Below are positions 41,970-51,107 of a stretch of DNA of 64,000 nt, in pieces (position 1 is the stretch's first letter; each line of letters starts with the position of its first letter). Under the pieces are notes generated by a model. It was not told the DNA's origin. It saw only the letters and a program-made list of their open reading frames with translations, and did not search any database. Made by a program: the position numbers and the translations under genes. Source of the stretch: Sodiomyces alkalinus F11 (Eukaryota > Ascomycota > Sordariomycetes > Glomerellales > Plectosphaerellaceae); assembly GCF_003711515.1 (NCBI RefSeq), contig NW_021167082.1, positions 753,310-817,309 on the forward strand. The letters run 5' to 3'.

Positions 41970-43560
41970 TAAGCCGGTGTATATTTTCGATAATTGCCTT
42001 GTATAGAGGAACACGGACACTTGTTAAGCTTAAGGTTAGACGTGTGGATTAGCTTAAGGCTATAAGCCTTACCCGTGTACCGTCCTTTCCCGTATAGCTA
42101 GTATCGGGGTATACCTAGCTCCTACGATAGGGTAACGAAGAATTACTCTACTACGCTAACTACTAACCGTCCCTAACAGACTTTATTAGAGCGTTATACT
42201 TAGTATTAGAAATTATAAATTCATTATACTATATATTATAGCTTTATATCTTATATATATTATTACTAGCTTACTCGTAGTATTACCGAATACGCGAGGG
42301 AAAGTAGTAAGCGATAGAGGTTCTAATAGATTATATTCAGGAAGCCTAATAGAATAAGAACTCGTGCCCTGAAAATTCCCTATTCTCTGTATCCTATAAA
42401 GTCCTTAATCGACTAGCTAGCTAAGGCCCTCGTGGCTTAAGAGGCTTATGTCTAGTGACTTCGGCATTACTAGACTAAAACGGGGGATAGCCGAGCTAGA
42501 GTGATGCCCGCCCAGGTAGCAGGGCGCGGCTAGGCACTAGGGAAAGTGAGTCTTTGGCTTCTAGGGGGTTGCCGCGGGGCGAAGGGCATACTAACCATGC
42601 TTCTGGCTATATCCGCGTTTACGTCGATCTCGGGACTAAAGCTCGATTCTAGCCGCGCAGCCCACGTATTAAGGCGCCGAAGCTCTTCTAGGATAGCGAG
42701 CTATACGTCGCGATCCGAATCGCTTAAGATGGCCAGGGCAGTATAGCTATCGCCGGGCTTAACCTTATCCTCCCGGGTAAGCCGTAGTCGGGGAGGCTAA
42801 ACCTAACAGGGATAAAATATATTATAGGGAGGGCGAAGGGAGGGTATATAGGGGTGCAATATAGGTGCGAGCTCTAGGCCTGCTAGGACCTAGTAGATCG
42901 ATATTCTAGGCAGAGGGAGGGAAAAGCATAAAATATATATAGATATCTAAAATAGCCTACTTAAAACAGATATCGTTAAGAGTACGCGGCGAGGGAGGTT
43001 TAAATAGGCAGTAATAAAGAGGCTAATAGAAGTAGGAGATAGAATTTAAACTAGTACGGGAGATAATATCTAGCTACTCTATACTACCGGTTATACGCTC
43101 TGCTACCTACCCTAGATTTATAACTCCGGACTAATAACCTATTTTCACCTCCGATAGCCGCCTTAATCTTTAGTATAGCTAGCCGTTATTATCTGGAAGA
43201 CTATAAGGGTAAAGACGAGCGCGCTCGATACTAGGGAGGCCGATACCTTAGGCGCCGTGCTAATATAAAAGAGGGAGCTAGAGAGTGGATCGCCTGACCC
43301 GGTCGGTTCTCTTAACGTCTCGGGTAGGGGAGCCCCGGAGCCTATTAGAGGTAGTAACTCGTATAACCCTATACTAGAGGGTGTTATGGATACCGGCGGA
43401 GACAGGGGGTGTCGAAGGGGTTAGACCGCCCGGTAGGGAAGGTGGCGGGCTAGGCTCCCCGAAGCTCGTTAAGGCGTCCGTAACCACGGTTAGTATAGTG
43501 GAGAGGAAGATAGAGGATAAGCGAGTTACTATGACTAGGAGGTGTTATTCCAAACCGACT
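41970..43560. repeat. Repeat R2, copy 2 (inverted relative to 14.0-15.7 kb)
   Basis: The reverse complement aligns with copy 1 along about 1.6 kb, from the TTTTCGATAATTGCCTTGTA block at 41,985 to the GATAAGCGAGTTACTATGAC block at 43,515. On the minus strand the gag-like frame reads DSDRDV, LAILEELRRLNTWAARLESS and VNADIARSMVSMPFAPRQPP (42,760-42,570). Because both copies keep the same frame despite independent mutations, this is a true coding segment. The plus-strand frames at 42,546 and 43,381 are shadows or belong to the short opposite-strand remnant. Confidence 0.75.
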
Positions 43561-43891
43561 CCGAGATATAGCTACTATCGTCTTCTATCTTATAGGGTAT
43601 AAAGGAATCAACCTAGCCGTTAGTAATTATAGCGTAAGAATATATTAGCGTTATACCTTCGTAATACCTATATAAAGGTTAGCGTGCGTTCCTAGCGTAT
43701 ATTAGCACGAATAATCCGGATCCTACTATATAATATACGTATTGCTGTTAGGCACTCCCGGCGGCACTATAAACCTAGCGATACTATGGCCGGAACAGGG
43801 ATAGGCTTCGAATAAGTAACGGACGGGCAGAAAGTTAGGGTCCTTAAAGCGTAAGCTTGCCTCGCAGCGCGTTTGCCTAGGCCCGTCGACT
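43561..43891. other. Flank of R2 copy 2, RIPped, no gene
   Basis: Similarity to copy 1 ends near 43,560. From there TA-rich sequence grades into less mutated sequence at about 43,800. Confidence 0.35.
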
Positions 43892-44119
43892 CTAGAACCT
43901 GGTTAGCGCGATGACAAGGAGCACGGCGATATAGCGCAGCGATACGCCGTCCGGGAGGGAGAGTGGAGGGTTTGGCCCTCGCTCCAGTCCTAAACTCACA
44001 CGGCAGACATAACCGAGCTGCCCGCCTCGAGGGTACTGTTCTCTCGACTCGGAATGGCCCTTGCCATACACCTTAGCCCAGCAGTTCTGCCAGTACACGT
44101 TCTGTCCCCTCCCTTCCAC
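43892..44119 (-). CDS. Hypothetical C-terminal fragment with terminal hydrophobic segment
   Basis: The 75-residue frame reads GRGQNVYWQNCWAKVYGKGH, GGQLGYVCRVSLGLERGPNP and ends VSLRYIAVLLVIALTRF, a hydrophobic tail. The frame is open upstream of the Met (GAKTSPYFVEGRG), so it is probably the last exon or C-terminus of a larger gene lying to the right. It is unmutated by RIP. No family was recognised. Confidence 0.3.
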   Translation of the reverse strand: MEGRGQNVYWQNCWAKVYGKGHSESREQYPRGGQLGYVCRVSLGLERGPNPPLSLPDGVSLRYIAVLLVIALTRF

Positions 44120-44269
44120 AAAATATGGACTTGTCTTAGCGCCGGAGAAGTCAGTGGACTCGAGGAGTGGTTTTACGTTAAGCGGCTATGAATACGTTAG
44201 ATCAGTTTCGTCGAGTTTGCTCATTAGATAGAATGCGTACCATCGGAATAGTTGAAGCCATTAATCAAC

Positions 44270-45456
44270 TGAGGCATATAGATTTCCACGATATTGCGAA
44301 AATACACTGGAGATAAAAGTTATTCGACAGTTAGACCGAAATGTACGCGATAGACTTCGGGAATAAGTGCTGGCTAGAGGTCACCTTCCGGGTTACGAAT
44401 AAAGGAATCGTGAAGCATATTGCCTGTTGCAAGCAAAGATTTAAAAGTTCTGAGGTTTGCGAATTTGCCTCATATCATTAGAGTCAGGTTTGGAGAAGCA
44501 CAAAATACTCCTCGTTGCCTGACAAGAGTATATTCGGGCATAACTCTTTATGGGTATCGGTTTCGCATCATCCTCCTACTTCAACAAATCTAACACATTC
44601 GGTTACTTGACGAATTCAGGGCAATAAACGTCAAGAAGGTTGGCTTAGGAGCTGATTGTATCTATGTTAATGGAATCTAAAACATCGAAGTCGGTGTTGC
44701 GAGTATATTCCCCAGACCATCTCGTCACGATTCGGACTCAAGGACAAGTATTCGTGTTCCCTATCAGTATAGCTTCCTCTAGTATGCTCTTGAGTATTGC
44801 CTCTAGAAGAAGAAAAAGGTTCCGAGGATAGTCCCAGAAGTAATCAACAAGCTAGTCGTCGCTTCCCTTATCTCTCGGGTTTTCGCCCAATCGGCGCTTG
44901 ACTAGCGTGTGGTCCCCAGGAGAAAGTGCTGTCAAAGTACGTTTAAGAGACTGAGGTTATCCTGTCACCGGCTGATCTCCGGGTATATTATGGCTCTTCA
45001 GCTCGCTTTCAACCCACTCTATGAACTTTCTGAAGCATTCCATCAACTCATTCCTCTTCTTACTGCTCCCTTTGAGAAGGACTTCCCATGAGACTTGACG
45101 GGAGAGCCATTGCATGTGTTTCAGATCTTTCGTAAGCGGATCAACGTCTTGACGGGAGGGAGTGCCTGCGGCGCGTTAGCTCCAGCCAACGACATTTACA
45201 AGCTTCCAGACGTCAATAAGAGTGGTCTGGACTTCTGAGTTATAGAAGACAGGACCACTCTCGGCCGGTGTGTCTTCCGCCGTAAAAAAGGGGCGGTTAA
45301 GCCAGGCCTTGGACGCCTTGAGGATGTTTTCTAGAATCTCTGTTCTTGTAGAGCTTCTTGTCAATGAAGGTACATACGCGGAGGTCAACTGCTCAGTCGC
45401 AACAGCTGTGTCAATGGTCCGGAAAGGCACCAGCGGGGTTGCAGCCAGCGCTGGCT
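44270..45456 (-). pseudogene. Unduplicated C-terminal extension continuing in frame from the R3 kinase
   Basis: Immediately past the R3 edge the kinase frame continues without shift as YDWNQPALAATPLVPFRTID, STRTEILENILKASKAWLNR, VQTTLIDVWKLVNVVGWS, a TAA, then DVDPLTKDLKHMQWLSRQVS, LKGSSKKRNELMECFRKFIE and SLKRTLTALSPGDHTLVKRR. Further on it reads DYPRNLFLLLEAILKSILEE and NIDTISS, with stops (TAA, TGA, TAG) mostly where Trp would fit. The region is lightly mutated compared with R3. It is helical and unclassified. It could be the kinase's own C-terminal extension, or a neighbouring gene that happens to be in register; the long shared frame favours the first. Confidence 0.5.
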
Positions 45457-47108
45457 GGTTCCAGTCGTACCTGCCGTCCTAACGCTCTCTATTACCCTCT
45501 AAGCACTGTGAGAGCTGCTCTCGGAGGGTGTTATAATTAGGATCTTCTACGAAGCGTAAGCCGCGGATATACCGGAGGCCCTAACAGAATCTAGGTTGGC
45601 GCTTATATAGATCGTCGATATTCGCTGCCTGTTTATGTCTGTATATTTTGTTATATATCTCCTCTTTGGTTTTCGCTCCGATATTCTCCTAAGGTAGGTT
45701 CCCTCTAATAAAGTGGAGGAGTATATACTAAAGGCTTTCCAGGTTATCTCGTCATGATAACTTATATCCTAAGTATACGTTAGTGCTTATATAATCCAGT
45801 ATCCTAACCTTTAGATCGTATTTTCTAGAGTTAACCTCCTTATATTTTTTCGCTATAGTAAAATCGATAATAGTTATCTTATTAGGCTACCGGAGTAGAA
45901 TATTACCTGGTTTTATATCTCGATAAATCTAGTACCTTTTATATATCTCTTCGAGTTTCGATACCTAGACCTATTAGCTACCGTCTTATAATATCCTAAG
46001 TATCTACCTACTATCTATATCCCCACCTATATAACCGTCTCTAGGGAGAATCTTTATCAGTAAAGGCTAAATAAAGTCTTTAGTAATAGTCCGAGTAATT
46101 TTATAATAAGAATTCTAAAGCAGATATAGCCGCTAAAGTAAATAAATTCGGGTAATCTATCTATTATAGGTATTAATAAGTCTAATTATTAATATAGCTT
46201 CGACTAAAGGACTCTTACCTATATTAAGGGCCTTATAAGCTTAAGCCTCTAGACGTAGAAATATGAGGCGAGAATTATACCGCTCCTAGGCCTTTATTAG
46301 CAGATATTCTATAAAAGTAGCGTTATAGTAGATAAAGGGTTACTTATAAACTTTACGGCTACTTTTTTACTATCCGATAATCTAGTAGCCTTATAGATTA
46401 TACTAAGCGCACCCCGCCTAATCTAATATCCTACTTAGTACTTAGTATCCGGGTTATTTTTATCTACCTAAAGAATACTACCGCTATTAGCCACGGCGGC
46501 CGTGATTATATCTACTATTTTATCTTCTTCTCCTCCTCCTTTTTCTCCTTCTTCTAGTTCTGCGTCTTATAGAGGATCTACCGAATTTTTAGGGTCTTAG
46601 TCTACTAGCGCGTAGATAGTATTATCCGCCGTATATTCTATATCGGGTTAAGAAGACCTGGTTAAGTTATTACCGCTTATCGCCTAGCGGTATATATATT
46701 AGCTTAGACCCGACGGATTAATACCTAGTATATTAACGATTTTTCCACGTACTATTACCACTTAGATTTTAAGAAGTTAGAAGAAGAGTTAAAGAGAGGT
46801 TAAAGATCCGAAGGAGAGCTCGGGAATTATCTAGCCATATATATAAGGCAGCATATTAAATATCCACTAAATAAGAAGAGAGGAGAGAGTCCTTAGGGAA
46901 AGCTAAATATCGAGCCTTACTCTATAAAGGGGGAGCCTGGTAGGCGTACCGTGTATCCTTATACGCTTATTAATTCGGTGCTAAGCTACGCCGTAAGTCG
47001 AGGACTAGGAAAGAGAGTTTCCAGGGCCCTATACCGCCCGATATAAGGCTATGCTGGCGCGGGTTAACTAGTAAGCGCAGTGGAGCCTTAGATAACCTAA
47101 GGCCGTGA
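45457..47108 (-). repeat. Repeat R3, copy 2
   Basis: This is the direct duplicate of 24,419-26,070. The two copies differ by scattered transitions in both directions relative to each other, as expected if each was RIPped separately. The right edge is near AAGGCCGTG at 47,100-47,108, beyond which the flanks diverge. Confidence 0.9.
45465..46740 (-). pseudogene. CK1-like protein kinase, R3 copy 2, RIP-inactivated
   Basis: The same domain order is seen as in copy 1: acidic head (AELEEGEKGGGEEDKI), glycine-loop region IRRGALSIIYKATRLSDSKK, the VAVKF lysine at 46,349-46,366, a catalytic loop whose IKPxNIL is still readable, LESLWYILLHFVRGNLP, and a C-terminal NYNTLREQLSQCLEGN-like end. It then runs through one TAG into the unduplicated extension. 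Stops are mainly TAG/TAA. The kinase type is inferred from the C-lobe spacing; a fungal-specific kinase family is an alternative. Confidence 0.85.
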
Positions 47109-47589
47109 CTATAGTTGGGTGATTATTATGGTGAATACGGCTTCTAAGCGGACTAACCCGGTGGCCGGCTTCTTTATATATCCTAGCGTTCGTTAGCGTT
47201 CCCTTACCTTAAATTATAATATAACTAATAATATCCTAGGCTTTAGGCGCTGCGTTATTACTAGGATTAGGTATACTACGGTTAGCTATAGGATATCGTT
47301 ACTAGTAGGCTGCCTTAGCGCCTTCCCCTATCGGGGAGCTACTTGGATTTAACGGAAATCCGGTATATACCTAAAGGTAATACATGAAGCGTGCTTAGGA
47401 TATTAATAATTCTACTTACCACTTCTCCCCTGGGCATACCCTGTAACTCTATCTATCTTAGGGTTATCGTGCGTTCTATAGTGGCGTACCTCCCGCTTTA
47501 TAGCCTTTATTTTACTTACCTTTAATAATGGACGGCCCTATCCTTAGTAGAGAGTTTCGACTTTAACCTATAATACAAGAATAGAGCGT
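47109..47589. other. RIPped spacer right of R3 copy 2
   Basis: TA-rich with many stops. No partner was found in the window and no gene recognised. Confidence 0.35.
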
Positions 47590-47895
47590 TTATTGATTCG
47601 AGCTATCTAGAGTCGACATAATCATGATATCGAATTCTAACACTCTATTCAGCTCTAAACCAGAATATATTATGGCATTGTACCAAGCCGGCGCACTGGA
47701 GCGTTTAAAGGTTCTGTCGTCTTGGGTAATTAGGGAGTTCACAGAATCTTTTAAGTCAGTCAGCATCCTCAAGTGATGACAGTCGTGCCAGAAAGGCATC
47801 ACAATAGTATTCTGAAGGCAATACATATATACTGGCGCATAGACAGACAAAACAAATAGGCGAAGAAAAACCAGAGCGTCACACTTTATCATCAA
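47590..47895 (-). CDS. Hypothetical protein, 101 residues, possible second part of neighbour
   Basis: The frame begins MMIKCDALVFLRLFVLSVYA, a signal-peptide- or membrane-like start, and continues LRMLTDLKDSVNSLITQDDR. It is not RIPped and lies 37 bases from the end of the 152-residue ORF on the same strand. It may be a separate gene or a downstream exon. No motif was recognised. Confidence 0.25.
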   Translation of the reverse strand: MMIKCDALVFLRLFVLSVYAPVYMYCLQNTIVMPFWHDCHHLRMLTDLKDSVNSLITQDDRTFKRSSAPAWYNAIIYSGLELNRVLEFDIMIMSTLDSSNQ

Positions 47896-47932
47896 ACCAA
47901 AACCCGCCCATCATCCCTTCATCCCCACCGCT

Positions 47933-48391
47933 CTAATATACATCATTGTGCCCCCATTCGTCACATGTACTCTTCCAGGCATCTACATGATCCAGCTCCC
48001 AACACAACCTGCGCGTCCAGTAATTATCCAGAAACATTTGGAATGAAATAAAGGTAGGCTTAGGAGGATCTAACTCACAAAACGAACCCTCCTTGGTAAC
48101 AGTATCAAGGAAATCACGGATCTTGGGATGGCACCCTTGGCGAACGACGCGACCGATCGAAATGACTATTTGTTCGCATACGGTTCGCCTGTTTTCGGTC
48201 GTTCCACCGCCTAAATACTGTTGAAAATCATATCGGTAGTTGCTAGAAATCTCGTCGAGGCTATGATAGAGAAGCTTCTCGAAGCTAAGCAAAGCCAGCG
48301 CCTTAAAACAAATTTCATTCAATCCCGCCTTTTCTTGAATGCAGAAACGGTCCACTCGTAGAATCTGGTGCCCTCGGACGAATCCGCCCAC
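47933..48391 (-). CDS. Hypothetical protein, 152 residues, not RIPped
   Basis: A well-composed frame reads RVDRFCIQEKAGLNEICFKA, LALLSFEKLLYHSLDEISSN, TVCEQIVISIGRVVRQGCHP and TFISFQMFLDNYWTRRLCWE. It is open upstream of the Met in the same frame for a short way, so the start is not certain and the gene may be 5'-truncated by the RIPped block at 48.4 kb. Balanced codon use and absence of TAG-type decay, between two RIPped elements, suggest a single-copy sequence. I do not recognise the family. Confidence 0.35.
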   Translation of the reverse strand: MGGFVRGHQILRVDRFCIQEKAGLNEICFKALALLSFEKLLYHSLDEISSNYRYDFQQYLGGGTTENRRTVCEQIVISIGRVVRQGCHPKIRDFLDTVTKEGSFCELDPPKPTFISFQMFLDNYWTRRLCWELDHVDAWKSTCDEWGHNDVY

Positions 48392-48599
48392 TCGCGGATT
48401 GCAGAATCGGCCGTATCAAAGCGTAGGAAATGGTGTGACGACCTATCGTCGTCTTAGGTGCTAAAGAAGCCGGGTATATACCCCTATCCGTACCCGGGTT
48501 ACGGAGTAACGCTATTTTCGGTCCTAAATATATACAGAGGTTAGCTTAAAGCATAATTCGTTCTTTATCAATATATCGCCACCTTTCCGGAGGTTGCTT

Positions 48600-49420
48600 A
48601 ACGTAAATCCCCGCGTTTCGGAATAACCCTCCGCACTACGCTATCGGCTGCCCACGGCCTTAATACACGACTTAACATAACTCTTAAAGTCCCTCTGAAT
48701 CAGACTCCTATGGCTTTTACGCTATGATTTAGCATAAGTCTTAATTTCCCTAACGAACTCTGCGATAGAATTAGTCCTTAGAGTGTATAGGGCTAGGAAG
48801 TCCGACTTTATACTAGTATCTCGATATATTTACCGGACTCTATCGGAGTAGTGAAAAGTAATATTATCTATAATAAAAACCGTCTCGGGTTCTGGCTATT
48901 TGCTGTAGTGACGTAGTAATTAGCTAATAAAGTCTTTAAATATAGCCTTATCTACTATTCCGTTAAAGCAGTATAATTGCTTTACGCCCTTTTATGTATA
49001 TGCCGTAAGGATTTATAGTCTATTATCGCGGTGAAATCTCGCCTTCTATACCGGTGTATCACCTTTAGAGCCCACCCCTTTCGTCGAAACATACAGGGTT
49101 TATCGATACCAGACTCGTTGATAAACCTTACATATTACGACCAGCACCCTAGTCTCTTAAGACTATTCTGATAGAAGTGCCGTAGCTCGGCCTTCTGATT
49201 TTCGGCCACACGACCTATTACCTTCAGTCATATCACGCTTACCTAAGGCCCGAGTGATACTAGTAATAGATACTTCCTCTCAAAAATATTACTAATAAAA
49301 TCGACTATCTTACGCCGATTCATATCAGGCTCTTTTGCTAGCTAGTGGCAAAGTGCGATCTGCAATATAGGGGTTATCTTAGGATCAGGGCCAGTACTAG
49401 GCATCCCGATTCTGATCCAG
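48600..49420 (-). pseudogene. Tc1/mariner-type DDE transposase, RIP-inactivated
   Basis: The minus strand reads DMNRRKIVDFISNIFERKYL near 49,330, then ELRHFYQNSLKRLGCWS and FINESGIDKPCMFRRKGWAL (49,128-49,061), a clear version of the first catalytic block (DESG..RRxGWxP) with its Asp now Asn. HRYRRRDFTAIIDYKSL follows. Near 48,850-48,880 lies the second block, with a FHYSDRV-like segment after a mutated DN motif, then TNSIAEFVREIKTYAKS, corresponding to the PIEEFxxxLK end of the catalytic core. Several TAG stops and small shifts interrupt it. The enzyme would cut and paste DNA at TA sites. Terminal inverted repeats were not located. Confidence 0.75.
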
Positions 49421-50060
49421 GTGCCTATAATCGGCAGCATAGAGCATGGAATTATGTATAGCGCCGGATGGGATATAATAGTATATCTGCACTAAGGCGC
49501 TAGCTACCCTTGTCGTTAAGGAGCACCCGCATAGCACCCTAGTCTCTATTCTTTTGGTTGGCCTACTCTTTGCAGGTTATTAGGTTGCCCTCTTTGTTAA
49601 ACTTGTATTCTGGACCTTCCCTCCTTACCTTGAACGTAGTGCTGGAATAATATATAATATATCCCTTAATTAAGGGTGGACTAATCTAATCGCCACTTTG
49701 CTGAGTAAGCTTAGGATACCCTAGAATATAGCGGAAAGTGGAGACTCCTAATATACCGACTCCGTTAGCTAAGCACCCCTACCTTTATTATCCTTTCCCC
49801 CCGTTATGCTTTCCCCTTATTATACTTTCGTACTTTTCCCCTATATTATGGTTTAGTTTAGCGCTTTATATATCATCGAATAAGCTTTTCCTAAGGCTAA
49901 GTTTAACTAGGCTTATGGTGGCCTATAGCGTGATTAGAGAAATAGCGTAAATATTAGTAGAGCTCTAAAGGTAAGAGAATCAGGTATATATACGTGTATA
50001 AGCAGGGATAAAGCTAAAAGGCGGGGTATAAGCCTTATAGTAGTAAGGTAGGAGTATTTA
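49421..50060. other. RIPped flank of the mariner element, no gene
   Basis: The stretch includes the likely helix-turn-helix N-terminus region of the transposase (to about 49,700) in unreadable form. The 70-residue plus-strand frame at 49,738 is made of RIP-biased codons and is not considered a gene. Confidence 0.35.
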
Positions 50061-50064
50061 AGCT

Positions 50065-51107
50065 AATAGGAGTTTAGGACGCACTATACTTTTTATTACC
50101 TCTAAATAAATATATTATCTTAGTAGTATATCTATCTAAGTGGAGTCTATCCTAGAGTCTATTTACCTACCTAAACTCGTAATATATAATGCGTATTATA
50201 TAATAACACTATATTCTAGGATAGTCTAGACACTATCAAGATATAAACTAGCGGATTAGCTACTCTAGTAGGTGTCGTAAGCACTGTATTAGTATTTAGT
50301 ATATACTAGTTAAGTTTTAAGGCGTTAAATTAAGAGATTACCAATATTAAATAGGTCGCTGATAATAAAAGGTTTATTATATAGCACTATAGATATCGTG
50401 AGCTTAACTGACTTTGTTTATAGAGAAGGAGCGAAAAACGTTATTAATGTATCTAGTATAGGAACCCTGAATTAAGTTAGGGGCGGTAAAAGTTCCTACT
50501 AACTAGAAGACGGTGCGATATCTTCTAGACCCGGAGGTAGTATAACCTCTTATCTAACTAGAGTCGATACTTATAAATCGGCGGTAGTAGGTCGGTTTTA
50601 TTAAACTAGCATAGTAAGCTGGAGTAGTAGCGTTATTCGTAGTAGTTTCTTTAATAAACCCGGATTCTATCTTTATTATATTTACACTTATAACCGATAT
50701 TATCCAGATCCCGATAGTGAAATAAGTGCTTAGGGAAAAAGCCAGGAGCTCTTTAATATTATAAAAAGATATAGCGTGTACCTTTATACGGAGGTAGCGT
50801 GGCGAACAATATACCTGGTTAAGGGTCGTGATTTAACAAAGTATATTAAGGCCTAGAGAAGGGAGGAGCAGTTATAAATAGCTATAAAAGAAGAAGTAAC
50901 TACAGGGCCTAAATCGATGTTAAGCGGTTTAAAGCCTTTATCTTTACTCGAGATCTTAGACCCCTTAGCCGAAGATATAAGCGTATAATTACCTGCCTAA
51001 TAACCCTTTACCGCCCGTGGGTGCGATAATATACTAGCCGTGCGGAGGGTATCCGCCTAGTCGAAGCGTTTTCTTCAGATATCGTATTATAAGATTCTAA
51101 CACACGC
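50065..51107 (+). repeat. Unit with R6 at its left and R5 at its right end
   Basis: The left 210 bases match 28,070-28,258 and the right 110 bases match 24,030-24,150, both in the same orientation. This copy is RIPped and appears to be the only one with both ends and an interior, so the other two are end fragments of the same family. Confidence 0.6.
50340..51000 (+). pseudogene. Unclassified RIPped ORF inside the R6-R5 unit
   Basis: A plus-strand frame reads LLYSTIDIVSLTDFVYREGA, RVDTYKSAVVGRFY, SSVIRSSFFNKPGFYLYYIY, SQELFNIIKRYSVYLYTEVA, LVKGRDLTKYIKA and SMLSGLKPLSLLEILDPLAE with few stops, mostly at Trp- or Gln-like positions. It is a protein of about 210 residues with no domain I recognise. 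Confidence 0.4.
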
